From NCBI GenBank assembly GCA_002483145.1, contig DLHJ01000012.1:442610-506609 (forward strand): a stretch of DNA of 64,000 bases. Reading direction: 5' to 3'. Both the position numbers and the translations under genes were made by a program. Below the pieces are notes generated by a model. That model searched no databases. It worked only from the letters and a program-made list of their open reading frames with translations, and was not told the origin of the DNA. This DNA comes from Cellvibrio sp. UBA7671 (GTDB lineage Bacteria; Pseudomonadota; Gammaproteobacteria; Pseudomonadales; Cellvibrionaceae). This document shows positions 26,460 through 35,014 of the stretch, one piece after another. The stretch's first letter is position 1, and each line of letters starts with the position of its first letter.

Positions 26460-27134
26460 ATGACCTCCTCAAATAGACAGTTCAAAGATTCACTCTACGA
26501 GCAATTGGCACGCATCGGAAAAGCCTTGGCGAGTCCCATTCGATTAGAGCTGCTTGATGTGTTGAGTCAAGGGCCGCGCACCGTTGAATCGATTGCCAAT
26601 GAAGTAAACCAGAGTGTGGCGAACACGTCGCAGCACTTGCAGATTCTCCGATCTGCGCGGGTGATTGAGTCCGAACGCAATGGCGTCAACATCATTTACC
26701 GGCTCGCTGATCAGGAAGTGCTTGGATTGTGCGGGGTGCTTCGTCGCGTGGGTGAAGCGCGATTGTTGGAAGTTCGCCAAGTGACCGAAGCATTCTTACG
26801 CGAACGCGGCGCGCTTGAGCGAACCGACAATGAAACATTGCTTGAGCGGGTCAGGCGTGGAGAAGTCACAGTATTGGATGTGCGTCCAACGGATGAATTT
26901 TTGGCAGGCCATATTCCGGGCGCAATCTCTGTTCCCCTGTCTGAGCTGGAACAGAAAATGGCTGATCTACCACCGGATCGCGAAATAGTCGCCTACTGTC
27001 GTGGGCCATTGTGCGTCATGTCGATTGAGGCCGTGAATCGGTTAAACGAAAAAGGCTACCAGGCAACACGTTGGGAAGAAGGCGTGGCGGATTGGGTAGC
27101 ACGAGGATTTGCAATACAAACGGGTGCTGTTTGA
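26460..27134 (+). CDS. ArsR-family transcriptional regulator with C-terminal rhodanese domain
   Basis: A 224-aa protein starting at ATG 26460. Residues 1-95 are a winged HTH (IGKALASPIRLELLDVLSQG, VANTSQHLQILRSARVIESE) of the ArsR type. Residues 120-220 are a rhodanese domain with active-site loop YCRGPLCVMS. This fusion is common near sulfur-metabolism genes, where persulfide or oxidant sensing is assumed. The HTH part has one cysteine (LGLCGVLRRVG), so a BigR/SqrR-type two-cysteine switch within the HTH is not evident; the rhodanese cysteines may take part. Probably represses the divergent MMPL operon, itself and the ABC cluster. Confidence 0.85.
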   Translation: MTSSNRQFKDSLYEQLARIGKALASPIRLELLDVLSQGPRTVESIANEVNQSVANTSQHLQILRSARVIESERNGVNIIYRLADQEVLGLCGVLRRVGEARLLEVRQVTEAFLRERGALERTDNETLLERVRRGEVTVLDVRPTDEFLAGHIPGAISVPLSELEQKMADLPPDREIVAYCRGPLCVMSIEAVNRLNEKGYQATRWEEGVADWVARGFAIQTGAV

Positions 27135-27214
27135 CGGGAGACTAGTAGGAAGTTACGAAAGTCCCTCTTGATCCAGTGCCTACCAACACCACAGGAAATC
27201 AAGAGGAAACAGAC

Positions 27215-27568
27215 GTGAGCAATATTTTATTCATATTGAATGATGGACCATACGGAACCGAACGTAGCTACAACGGCGTGCGCCTTGCAGGTGCTATCGC
27301 CAAGCGCGCGTCTGACGATGTGCGCATATTTTTGATGGGAGACGCCGCTGTTTGCGCCAAGCGCGGCCAGAAAGTTCCGCAAGGTTATTACAACCTTGAA
27401 CTGATGTTTGGGCCGGTTATTCGTCGTGAAGGCCAGATTGGTGTCTGCGGCACCTGTATGGATGCACGCGGTATGACGGAAGAAGAGTTAGCAGAAGGTA
27501 CCCATCGCGGTACGCTGGAAGAACTCACTGATTGGACACTATGGGCTGACAAAGTCCTGGTTTTCTAA
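27215..27568 (+). CDS. DsrE-family sulfur-relay-like protein
   Basis: A 117-aa protein from GTG 27215, chosen because AGAGGA lies 8 nt upstream. NILFILNDGPYGTERSYNGVR, then ASDDVRIFLMGDAAVCAKRG, show the DsrE/DsrF fold. Cysteines in DAAVCAKRG and GVCGTCMDARG (a CxxC) could carry sulfur. It follows the ArsR-rhodanese gene by 80 bp, likely in the same transcript, and ends at a terminator. Confidence 0.8.
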   Translation: MSNILFILNDGPYGTERSYNGVRLAGAIAKRASDDVRIFLMGDAAVCAKRGQKVPQGYYNLELMFGPVIRREGQIGVCGTCMDARGMTEEELAEGTHRGTLEELTDWTLWADKVLVF

Positions 27569-27585
27569 GTAGTACTGAGAATGTG

Positions 27586-27608
27586 ATACGCCTACTGGCG
27601 TTTTTTAA
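27586..27608 (+). terminator. Rho-independent terminator after the DsrE-like gene
   Basis: ACGCC-TACT-GGCGT (27588-27601) followed by six Ts. Confidence 0.75.
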
Positions 27609-27619
27609 TAATAAATAGT

Positions 27620-27649
27620 CAAGCAATCAATTAAATAATTGATTGCTTG
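27620..27649. promoter_or_regulatory. 13-bp-arm palindromic operator upstream of the ABC importer
   Basis: CAAGCAATCAATT-AAAT-AATTGATTGCTTG is a perfect inverted repeat with a 4-nt centre. Halves of it recur at 26253-26265 and 26431-26443. It lies about 135 bp before the ATPase gene and is the best site of the proposed regulon. Confidence 0.7.
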
Positions 27650-27784
27650 GCAAAACCACTGACTCAGATGCATTACTTCAACACTACCCAGCGTCTAGGA
27701 TGCCGCTGTAGTGAGTGTTGTAGACGTTTATGAGCAGCCAGTAAACCCCGTGAAACCTGACACTCGGGGGAAAGGAGTCAAGTT

Positions 27785-28603
27785 ATGAATCCACATATTT
27801 TGCCGAGCTCACAACCTGTGAGTGGCCAAGCTCCCGTCCTCGAACTCAAAGCGGTATCGCGGTATTGGGGTAAACGGGCAGCCATCAACAATCTCAATCT
27901 GACCATTAAACCTGGCGAAACGGTTGCCCTTATTGGGCCAAGCGGTGGCGGAAAATCCACGCTTATCCGCCTGTTGGCAGGTGTACTTAAACCCACCCAA
28001 GGGCGGGTACTGGTTGCCGGAAAAGACCTGGCCAAAATGTCAGCCAACGAGCTGCGTTATCACCGCGCCCATTCACGCATTATTGAACAAACCCATTTAC
28101 TGGTGCCGCAATTGTCGGTTCACCAGAATGTGGTCGCGGGAAAATTGCCTTTGTGGCCATGGCACAAGGTTATGGCCTCAGCGCTTTGGCCGGTAGAAAA
28201 GAAACCGGTGCATGCTCTATTGGAATCCCTTTCTATTGGTGATCACCAATGGCGCCCGGCAAGTGACCTTAGTGGTGGTCAAATGCAGCGCGTCGCCATT
28301 GCGCGGGCACTTATTTCTGCGCCCACCACATTGCTGGCCGATGAGCCAACAGCGTCACTTGATCCTGCCACCGCCCGCGCGGTAACCGAAATTATCCTCA
28401 ACCAAGCCAAAGAGCGTGGCGTCACTTTGGTTTTTTGCACCCATTGGCTCGATGCAATTATGCACCGTTGCGACCGCATCATCGGATTGCGTGAAGGCAC
28501 ATTAGTGCTGGACGCCAAACCCTCAGAAGTTACCCAGGATGCACTCAACTTGCTTTATCAAGGGAGTGAAGAACTGCATGAGGGAAACAATGAGCGAATT
28601 TAA
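27785..28603 (+). CDS. ABC transporter ATP-binding protein (PhnC-type)
   Basis: A 272-aa ATPase with Walker A GPSGGGKST, signature [15 protein letters not shown], Walker B TLLADEPTASLD and H-loop CTHWLDA. It resembles PhnC of phosphonate/phosphite importers. ATG 27785 follows AAAGGAG. It overlaps the fused permease gene by 14 bp, and the substrate-binding protein follows. It energises uptake of a small oxyanion; the sulfur context leaves open phosphonate, phosphite, selenate or a sulfur compound. Confidence 0.85.
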   Translation: MNPHILPSSQPVSGQAPVLELKAVSRYWGKRAAINNLNLTIKPGETVALIGPSGGGKSTLIRLLAGVLKPTQGRVLVAGKDLAKMSANELRYHRAHSRIIEQTHLLVPQLSVHQNVVAGKLPLWPWHKVMASALWPVEKKPVHALLESLSIGDHQWRPASDLSGGQMQRVAIARALISAPTTLLADEPTASLDPATARAVTEIILNQAKERGVTLVFCTHWLDAIMHRCDRIIGLREGTLVLDAKPSEVTQDALNLLYQGSEELHEGNNERI

Positions 28604-30704
28604 CCGTAAGCAGGAGCTTAAACGTTACCTGGTTTGGTTCGTCGTTGGACTCACTTTTGTTCTGGCGATGGAAGGAACCCGTGTTAATCCCGGTGCACTT
28701 TTTGATCGCGATGGAATACGCAACGCCGGTGAATTGCTAAGCGGCTTGCTTAGCCCAAATCTCTCGCCAGATTTTCTTCAGCGTATTTTCCTGCTGTCTT
28801 TCGAGAGCTTGTTTGTCGGGATTCTGGGGACAGTGTTTGCCGTTGTTATCGGAATTGGTTTGGCGATGTTTGCCATCCGCATACCTGAATTACCCGATCC
28901 TCCGGGGCGTCAGGGGCGTCGTCAATCCTTCGTGGTTGCCACCGCCAGAACACTCTCCCGTTTTACACTGGGATTTTTCCGTTCGATTCCAGAGATTGTG
29001 TGGGCGTACCTATTTGTACAGATCCTCGGTCTCGGGCCGGGCGCTGCGGTACTGGCTATTGGCTTAACCGTGGGCGGTTCTATCGGCAAGCTCTACGCTG
29101 AACTCGCTGAGGCTGTAGACCGGCAAATTATCGGTGGCCTGCGCGCTGCTGGCGTGGGGCGCTGGGGCATTTTAATGCATGGCATTTTGCCGCAGGTAAA
29201 GCGCCAATGGGTCGCTTATGCGCTCTTCCGGATGGAGTGCAACATCCGCACGGGCACAATTCTGGGCGTGGTCGGCGCAGGTGGTTTGGGCAGTGAAATT
29301 GCCCTGAGTATTCGCTATCTCGAATTCGATAAATTGGCGACCACGCTCATCGCCGTGCTGATGTTTGTAATCGCACTCGAATGGGTGAGCGCCTATTTAC
29401 GGCGTCACCCTGTTAAATGGTCATTGCTGTTTGCCGCTGTTGGCGGGATAGCCAGTTTTGCGTATCTCGATATTCCCTGGATGGATTTGCTAACAGGAAA
29501 TTGGAGCAATTTGCCGGGCACTACCGAGTTCGATCTCAGTGCCGAATTTCTCGGTAAAACCGCCACGCTGGTATGGCAAACCTTATTGATGGCATGGATT
29601 GCTACGCTGCTCGCCGCCGTCTTCGCATTCTTCCTTGCTCCGCTCTCCACTAGATCGTTAGTAACGGGCAGCTACCTGAGTCAAACCTACGGTAAACGTG
29701 GGCTTTCGCTGTGGATGTCGCGTTTGCTGCAAAGCGGTTCGCAATTTTTCTTGCAAGTTACGCGCGCAATGCCGGAGCTGACACTGGCGCTGGTTTTTGT
29801 TGTCTGGGTTGGGCCGGGTGCCTTGGCCGGGATTCTTGCGATTGCAGTACACAATATTGGCGTATTGGGTCGCCTCTACACCGATGTTTATGAGGAGGTA
29901 GAACCCGGCCCTGCCAAGGCGATGCAAGCGAGTGGTGCCAGTGGTTTATCAACTTGGTTGTATGCAGTGCTACCTCAAGTTAGTCCGCGTGTACTGGCAT
30001 TTACGCTTTACCGGTTTGAGGTAAATGTGAGGGCAACAGCGACGGTCGGGTTCGTGGGCGCGGGTGGTATTGGTGACTCGCTTTATACCTCTATCAGCTT
30101 ATTTCACATCAGTGATCTTGTGGTCCTGCTAGTGGTGATGGTGGCGGTTGTCACGCTAGTGGATCAGGTAGGCGACCGCATGCGCAAACGTATCCTCAAT
30201 GGCCCTTCATGCGAGCCGCCTTTAGCGCAGCGGTTGGCGAACTTGTTTTCACGCACGAGCGGCGCGCCGCTGACATCACCCATGACAAGCGATATTCCAA
30301 AACTGGAAGTGGCCCAGCTTTGTTGTCGTTGTGGTGCTGCTCCTGCATTCAGTGTTATTCGCCCGGTCTCACTCTCATCCCAGGGATTAACATTTATTTC
30401 CGATAGGTTTTTACCTACCGGGTTGATGGTGCAGCTTGTCGTAGTGTATCCCGATGGAAAATTATCGTCTGTGATAAGTGCCAGAGCATGCCCTTCTGTT
30501 TCACCCGCCCACAGCATTGACAGTAAAACTATAAAAAATTATCTCAGCTTTATTGAACCGGCACCGGATTTTCTATCGGCGATGATTGTTATTGCGCAGC
30601 GAGACGCCGCGTATTTTATTGACGATAGTGAGTGCTCTACTCACGAAAAAAATGCACGCGGTAATGCCTCTATCTCTAGCCAACTGGATAGCACTATCGC
30701 ATGA
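28590..30704 (+). CDS. Tandem-fused ABC permease (PhnE-PhnE type) with C-terminal PilZ-like extension
   Basis: About 704 aa from ATG 28590 (RBS GAGGGA). Two binding-protein-dependent permease domains are fused: the first ends in GILPQVKRQWVAYALFRMEC and VVGAGGLGSEIA, the second repeats it as AVLPQVSPRVLAFTLYRFEV and FVGAGGIGDSLY. From about residue 540 a 165-aa cytoplasmic extension absent from ordinary PhnE follows. It contains LCCRCGAAP and FSVIRPVSLSSQGLTFISD, similar to a degenerate PilZ motif (xSxxG kept, Arg pair and D/N lost), then GLMVQLVVVYPDGKLSSVI. A regulatory role for the extension is inferred. Confidence 0.75.
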   Translation: MSEFNRKQELKRYLVWFVVGLTFVLAMEGTRVNPGALFDRDGIRNAGELLSGLLSPNLSPDFLQRIFLLSFESLFVGILGTVFAVVIGIGLAMFAIRIPELPDPPGRQGRRQSFVVATARTLSRFTLGFFRSIPEIVWAYLFVQILGLGPGAAVLAIGLTVGGSIGKLYAELAEAVDRQIIGGLRAAGVGRWGILMHGILPQVKRQWVAYALFRMECNIRTGTILGVVGAGGLGSEIALSIRYLEFDKLATTLIAVLMFVIALEWVSAYLRRHPVKWSLLFAAVGGIASFAYLDIPWMDLLTGNWSNLPGTTEFDLSAEFLGKTATLVWQTLLMAWIATLLAAVFAFFLAPLSTRSLVTGSYLSQTYGKRGLSLWMSRLLQSGSQFFLQVTRAMPELTLALVFVVWVGPGALAGILAIAVHNIGVLGRLYTDVYEEVEPGPAKAMQASGASGLSTWLYAVLPQVSPRVLAFTLYRFEVNVRATATVGFVGAGGIGDSLYTSISLFHISDLVVLLVVMVAVVTLVDQVGDRMRKRILNGPSCEPPLAQRLANLFSRTSGAPLTSPMTSDIPKLEVAQLCCRCGAAPAFSVIRPVSLSSQGLTFISDRFLPTGLMVQLVVVYPDGKLSSVISARACPSVSPAHSIDSKTIKNYLSFIEPAPDFLSAMIVIAQRDAAYFIDDSECSTHEKNARGNASISSQLDSTIA

Positions 30705-30752
30705 AAGGATTAACCCAACCCTCAACACTAACCCTTAACAAAAGGAATCTTT

Positions 30753-31640
30753 ATGAAAACTTTTTCTTCAATGTGTAAACCCTGGCAGCGTTTGATCGCG
30801 GCTTTGGTTGTCGGCGGTACCCTGCTGACATCTGCTGTTTCCTATGCATCTGACGACGTTATCCGCGTGACAGGTATACCTGATGAAAACCCGACCGAAC
30901 TTGCGCGCAAGAATCAGCCGATGGTCGATTACCTTGAAAAGAAGCTCGGTAAAAAAGTGACTTATGTTGCCGTCACCGATTATGGCGCAGCGGTTTCCGC
31001 TCTATCAGCAGGCAAAATTGATTTTGCCTGGCTAGGTGGATTTACATTTGTTCAAGCACGTCATCTGGCAGGAGCCGAACCACTGGCCATGCGCGACATT
31101 GATCGTAAATTCAAAAGTGTGTTCATCGCTAACACCACTTCCGGCATTGAAAAGCCTGAAGATTTTAAAGGTAAGACCTTTGCGTTTGGTTCAAAAAGCT
31201 CAACCTCGGGCCATTTGATGCCACGTCATTATTTGCTCAGTCTGCTATCGATAAATCCTGAAAAAGATTTTGCAAGTTTGCCCGTTTACAGCGGCGCTCA
31301 TGATGCAACCGTAAAGTTGGTTGAATCCGGCAAGATCCAAGGCGGTGCGCTCAATATTGAAGTGTGGGACAGAATGTTGGCGGAGAAAAAATTCGACGCT
31401 AAAAAAGTCAAACTGGTATGGACTTCACCCGAGTACGTAGATTACGTCTGGGCGGCACGCAAAGGTTTGTCGCCAGAATTGGTTGCCAAATTTAAAGATG
31501 CATTTTTGAATCTTGACCCAAGTGTTCCAGAGCAAAAAGCGGTGCTTGATTTACAAGGTGCAAAAGTATTTGTTGCCGCGAATCAAAGTGATTTTGACTC
31601 GATTGAAAAAGTCGCACGCGATACAGGTCTGTTGAAATAA
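30753..31640 (+). CDS. PhnD-type periplasmic substrate-binding protein
   Basis: A 295-aa protein with a signal peptide (LIAALVVGGTLLTSAVSYA). The mature part is a type-2 periplasmic binding protein: IRVTGIPDENPTELARKNQP, AVSALSAGKIDFAWLGGFTF, SGIEKPEDFKGKTFAFGS, STSGHLMPRHYLL. This family covers phosphonate, phosphite and a clade proposed to bind selenate. The local desulfurase, rhodanese and SQR-like genes favour a sulfur or selenium oxyanion, but ligand residues cannot be read with confidence. An AAAGGA ribosome site precedes ATG 30753. Confidence 0.8.
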   Translation: MKTFSSMCKPWQRLIAALVVGGTLLTSAVSYASDDVIRVTGIPDENPTELARKNQPMVDYLEKKLGKKVTYVAVTDYGAAVSALSAGKIDFAWLGGFTFVQARHLAGAEPLAMRDIDRKFKSVFIANTTSGIEKPEDFKGKTFAFGSKSSTSGHLMPRHYLLSLLSINPEKDFASLPVYSGAHDATVKLVESGKIQGGALNIEVWDRMLAEKKFDAKKVKLVWTSPEYVDYVWAARKGLSPELVAKFKDAFLNLDPSVPEQKAVLDLQGAKVFVAANQSDFDSIEKVARDTGLLK

Positions 31641-31665
31641 ATAGCAGCAACGTTTAGCAGAACAC

Positions 31666-31701
31666 AACCTGAGGCGAATACTTCACTGTTCGCTTCAGGT
31701 T
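31666..31701 (+). terminator. Hairpin after the substrate-binding protein gene
   Basis: AACCTGA-g-GCGAA pairs with TTCGC-t-TCAGGTT around a 10-nt loop. Only a weak T-run follows, so it may reduce rather than end transcription, or protect the mRNA 3' end. Confidence 0.5.
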
Positions 31702-31720
31702 GATTTAACGGAGAAAGTCC

Positions 31721-32641
31721 ATGAATAGAAGTCGCCGGTTTCAAACCACCTATGATGTCAAAGTGCCCGATTTTCCAAAGTCGGCGAAAGAAATTAATGT
31801 ATGGATTCCTTTTCCCCGTTCAACCATTGATCAGGAAATACATGCAATCGATATCCAATCTAATATCGATTATAAAATCGAGTATGAATCTACTTATGGT
31901 AATGCCGTGTTGTGCGCAACACTGGATACCAGCAAAACCAGTTTGATCGATCTGGTTATTACCACTACGGCAACTCGCCATGAACACACTACGGATTTCC
32001 AGCGCTTTGCTGAGGTTCCCAATTCCAGTTGGCAATTGCACCATCAACCACAATTGCTACCCAATCGCCTGATTCAATTCACCGCTGATATTTTGGGTAT
32101 TGCCAGAAGCATCAAAGAACAACATGTAACCGCAACGGATATCGCCAAAGCAGCTTATGATCATGTGCTCGAACACATGCAATATGATAAATCCGGTGAT
32201 GGTTGGGGCAGCGGCGATGCTGACTTTGCCTGTTCCATCGGCAAAGGGAACTGCACCGATTTTCACTCATTATTTCTCGCCATTATTCGCGCATGCGGAG
32301 TACCTGGTCAGTTTGAAATTGGCATGGCGTTTCCAACAGGCATGTCCGGAGGTGATATCACGGCATTTAAATGCGGCTACCACTGTTGGACTAGCTTTTA
32401 CGCACATGGCATTGGTTGGGTGCCGGTGGATTGTTCTGAAGCGGCACAAAAAACAGATCTGCGTGACTACTACTTTGGAGCCATCGATGAAAATCGCTTT
32501 TTATTAAGTTATGGCCGCGATTTGTTGTTGCCAGGAAGAAAAATTGATGATCCCGTCAATTTCTTCACTGACCCAATTATCGAAACAGAATCAGGCCGGG
32601 CGGTGTACTACGAAAAGAAATTAAGTTTTACCGACGTTTAA
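31721..32641 (+). CDS. Transglutaminase-like cysteine protease family protein
   Basis: A 306-aa protein without a signal peptide. The N-terminal beta-rich half (FQTTYDVKVPDFPKSAKEI, VWIPFPRSTID) is typical of transglutaminase-like proteins. The catalytic triad is visible: Cys in KGNCTDFHSLFLAIIR, His in YHCWTSFYAHG and Asp in WVPVDCSEA. Usual activity is peptide or isopeptide chemistry. Its place in a sulfur/oxyanion uptake cluster is not explained by known pathways. RBS GGAGAAAG precedes ATG 31721. Confidence 0.8.
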   Translation: MNRSRRFQTTYDVKVPDFPKSAKEINVWIPFPRSTIDQEIHAIDIQSNIDYKIEYESTYGNAVLCATLDTSKTSLIDLVITTTATRHEHTTDFQRFAEVPNSSWQLHHQPQLLPNRLIQFTADILGIARSIKEQHVTATDIAKAAYDHVLEHMQYDKSGDGWGSGDADFACSIGKGNCTDFHSLFLAIIRACGVPGQFEIGMAFPTGMSGGDITAFKCGYHCWTSFYAHGIGWVPVDCSEAAQKTDLRDYYFGAIDENRFLLSYGRDLLLPGRKIDDPVNFFTDPIIETESGRAVYYEKKLSFTDV

Positions 32642-32674
32642 CCCCATCACCAACTCAGTGTAAAAGGTAAGTAT

Positions 32675-33829
32675 ATGACTTCAGGAAAAACCATTCTGAT
32701 ACTCGGTGGTGGAATTGGCGGTATTGTCGCCGCTACTGAATTACGAAAAAAAATATCCAGCCAACATCGAGTCGTGGTCATCGAACGACTCGCCGACCAT
32801 GTATTTCCACCATCATTATTGTGGGTGGCATCTGGGGCTCGAGACGCAAAACAAATATCAAAACCCGTTAGTAGTCTCGCACGGAAAGGTATCGAGGTTA
32901 TTCAGGGCACAATTGAAAAAATTGATGCTGAAAAGAAAGCGGTGATGGTAGACGGTCAGCAACACCACGGTGACTATCTCATCATTGCCACAGGCGCTGA
33001 ACTTGCACCCGAAACCGTTCCTGGATTAATGGCAGCAGGGCATAATCTTTATTCACTGGAAGGCGCACAAGCGATCAGAAATGCCAGTTTGCAACTCAAC
33101 AAAGGCAAGGTTGTGGTTCTCGTGTGCTCGATGCCTTTTAAATGTCCCGCTGCACCCTACGAAGCAGCCATGTTGCTCGAATCCGATTTCCGCAAAAGGG
33201 GCTTGGCCAAAAACGTGAGCGTTGAGATCTATTCACCCGAACCTGGCCCTATGCCGGTTACGGGGCCGGAGGTGTCACAACAAGTTCGCACTATGGTTGA
33301 AAGCAAGGGCGTGACTTATTTTCCCCAACATGCGGTAAAAGAAATTGATCCTGTTGCGCGTGAAATAGAATTTGCTAATGGTGAAGAAAAGTCGTTCGAT
33401 TTATTGGTTTACATTCCTCCGCATCGCGCACCCACCGTTGTTCGTGAGGCAGGTCTGCTAGGCGAGAATGGTTGGATTCCTGTTGATCGCTTTACATTGG
33501 CAACAAAATATCAAGATGTATACGCTATTGGTGATGTGGCAGGTATTCCGCTCAAAAATGGAAAACCTTTACCTAAAGCTGGCGTGTTGGCTCACGGCCA
33601 AGCCGAAGTGGTTGCTAATAATATTGCGGTCGCTATAAACGGCTCCGGCAATACCGAATCTTTCAATGGACATGGTGAATGCTTTCTGGAAATCGGTGAT
33701 GGCATGGCAGGTATGGGTAAAGGTAATTTCTATGCCGAACCCAATCCCGATATCAAGATGAAACCGCCTGGTCGATTGTTACATTTTGGGAAGATATTAT
33801 TTGAGAAATACTGGTTGTATAAGATTTGA
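32675..33829 (+). CDS. FAD-dependent oxidoreductase, sulfide:quinone reductase-like
   Basis: A 384-aa flavoprotein: FAD-binding ILGGGIGGIVAATELRKK, second dinucleotide site near ADYLIIATGAEL-type strand (YLIIATGAELAPETVPG) and C-terminal FAD contact VYAIGDVAGIPLKNG. A conserved cysteine lies in SMPFKCPAAPYEAAML, as in SQR/flavocytochrome c sulfide dehydrogenase relatives. It probably oxidises a reduced sulfur species and passes electrons to quinone. The C-terminal GRLLHFGKILFEKYWLYK end is amphipathic, fitting peripheral membrane attachment. Start ATG 32675 with AAGG upstream. Confidence 0.8.
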   Translation: MTSGKTILILGGGIGGIVAATELRKKISSQHRVVVIERLADHVFPPSLLWVASGARDAKQISKPVSSLARKGIEVIQGTIEKIDAEKKAVMVDGQQHHGDYLIIATGAELAPETVPGLMAAGHNLYSLEGAQAIRNASLQLNKGKVVVLVCSMPFKCPAAPYEAAMLLESDFRKRGLAKNVSVEIYSPEPGPMPVTGPEVSQQVRTMVESKGVTYFPQHAVKEIDPVAREIEFANGEEKSFDLLVYIPPHRAPTVVREAGLLGENGWIPVDRFTLATKYQDVYAIGDVAGIPLKNGKPLPKAGVLAHGQAEVVANNIAVAINGSGNTESFNGHGECFLEIGDGMAGMGKGNFYAEPNPDIKMKPPGRLLHFGKILFEKYWLYKI

Positions 33830-33878
33830 ATAAAAGGGTCCTAAACAGCATCAGCAATTCCAAATTGGGTTACAGTTT

Positions 33879-34244
33879 ATGACTACCACACACCAAACAC
33901 TTTGTATTCAGCCCCTAGAGCTTGAACGTTTAATTGTGCAAGATAAGAGATTGATGATCATTGACCTGCGCTCGATGGGGGAATATATGCACAACCATAT
34001 TTCTAATGCGACTAACATGCCCTCGACTACGCGTCTCGTAACGCATCTTGAAGATGTGGATAGTAGTCTGAATGTCGTAATAGTTTGCAGATTCGGAGAT
34101 CAATCGGCACTCTTGGTAAACAAATTTTTAGCTCTGGGCTTTGAAAATGTATTTTTTCTTTTTGGTGGGATGTCGGCTTGGGAAGAATTGCACGTGACCA
34201 CTCGCATCATTCCTAATGCTTCGAATACATACCATTTGCATTAA
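33879..34244 (+). CDS. Single-domain rhodanese (sulfurtransferase)
   Basis: A 121-aa rhodanese: MIIDLRSMGEYMHNHISNAT, active-site cysteine in VVIVCRFGDQS, and the closing ENVFFLFGGMSAWEEL. It transfers sulfane sulfur, for instance from SQR-made persulfide to thiols. It is last in the run of plus-strand genes under the proposed ArsR-type regulator. Confidence 0.85.
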   Translation: MTTTHQTLCIQPLELERLIVQDKRLMIIDLRSMGEYMHNHISNATNMPSTTRLVTHLEDVDSSLNVVIVCRFGDQSALLVNKFLALGFENVFFLFGGMSAWEELHVTTRIIPNASNTYHLH

Positions 34245-35014
34245 TGGTTGCTGGCTCTTATATATAGCTACAGCCAAATCTAAATTGATCCGTCTTATCT
34301 ATGACAGATAAACTGGCATTACACATATAACCGGCTATCCGTACAGCACTTAATCTGCTGCCATTTTTGAAGTGCGTGACCATTTATAAAAGCCGAGCGG
34401 AGAATTGCTGTAAATGCTGGGTTCATGGGAAGTAATAGCGTACTGGTACTAAACTTCTTTTGCTGCTGAGTGATATTCACTACATCTTTGTTCCAAATGC
34501 TATTGATGTTGCTCGAATAGAAGAAGTTTATTGAGCTGTTCGCGCTTAAGCAAAAATTCTATTGCAAAGCCAATAGTCATTGAATTCCCCGAACTTATTT
34601 CCTAGCTTTTTGTTACAAGTGGCATGATCAGCCAAGTTCATGTCCACTTATTCGACGCGCTGTACGAGATTAGACAAATCAACAAGAACGAAGGTTGCCG
34701 CCGTGTCCAAACCAGATGGCAAGCAGCTGCTTACACCTGTCTCACAGCCAGGTCCAGCTTAAGCGGACTATTGCGCGAGTCACGGGATGTTATTGCACTG
34801 GCGCCGCCGTCAATTATTTTAAATAATCATTTCGCCGCCCTCTGATTGAGTCCCTTTCACTAAAAAAGTTTTGGTTGTCAATGCTGTCAGCAAATTCGTC
34901 AATATCAGTCAAGCATCCGCATGATCGCGCGATGTCAATCAGTAGTCTCGTTGTTGAGACTAAGCTTTTGTTTTATAAGGAAGAGCTAAGTGTCAACATG
35001 TGAACACTAAGATG
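34245..35014. other. Non-coding stretch beside truncated comM
   Basis: 770 bp with no supported gene; a 73-codon frame at 34624-34845 (+) has no recognisable content. Near the comM break an imperfect palindrome AGTGTcAACATGTgAACACT lies at about 34989-35008. It may be the end of an inserted element or a deletion scar. Confidence 0.4.

Noticed and set aside
28539..28589. Longer start for the fused permease
   Set aside because: ATG 28590 has a better-spaced GAGGGA site, and the extra N-terminal residues are not permease-like.
34624..34845. 73-codon ORF in the gap beside comM
   Set aside because: No ribosome binding site, no family resemblance and atypical composition.
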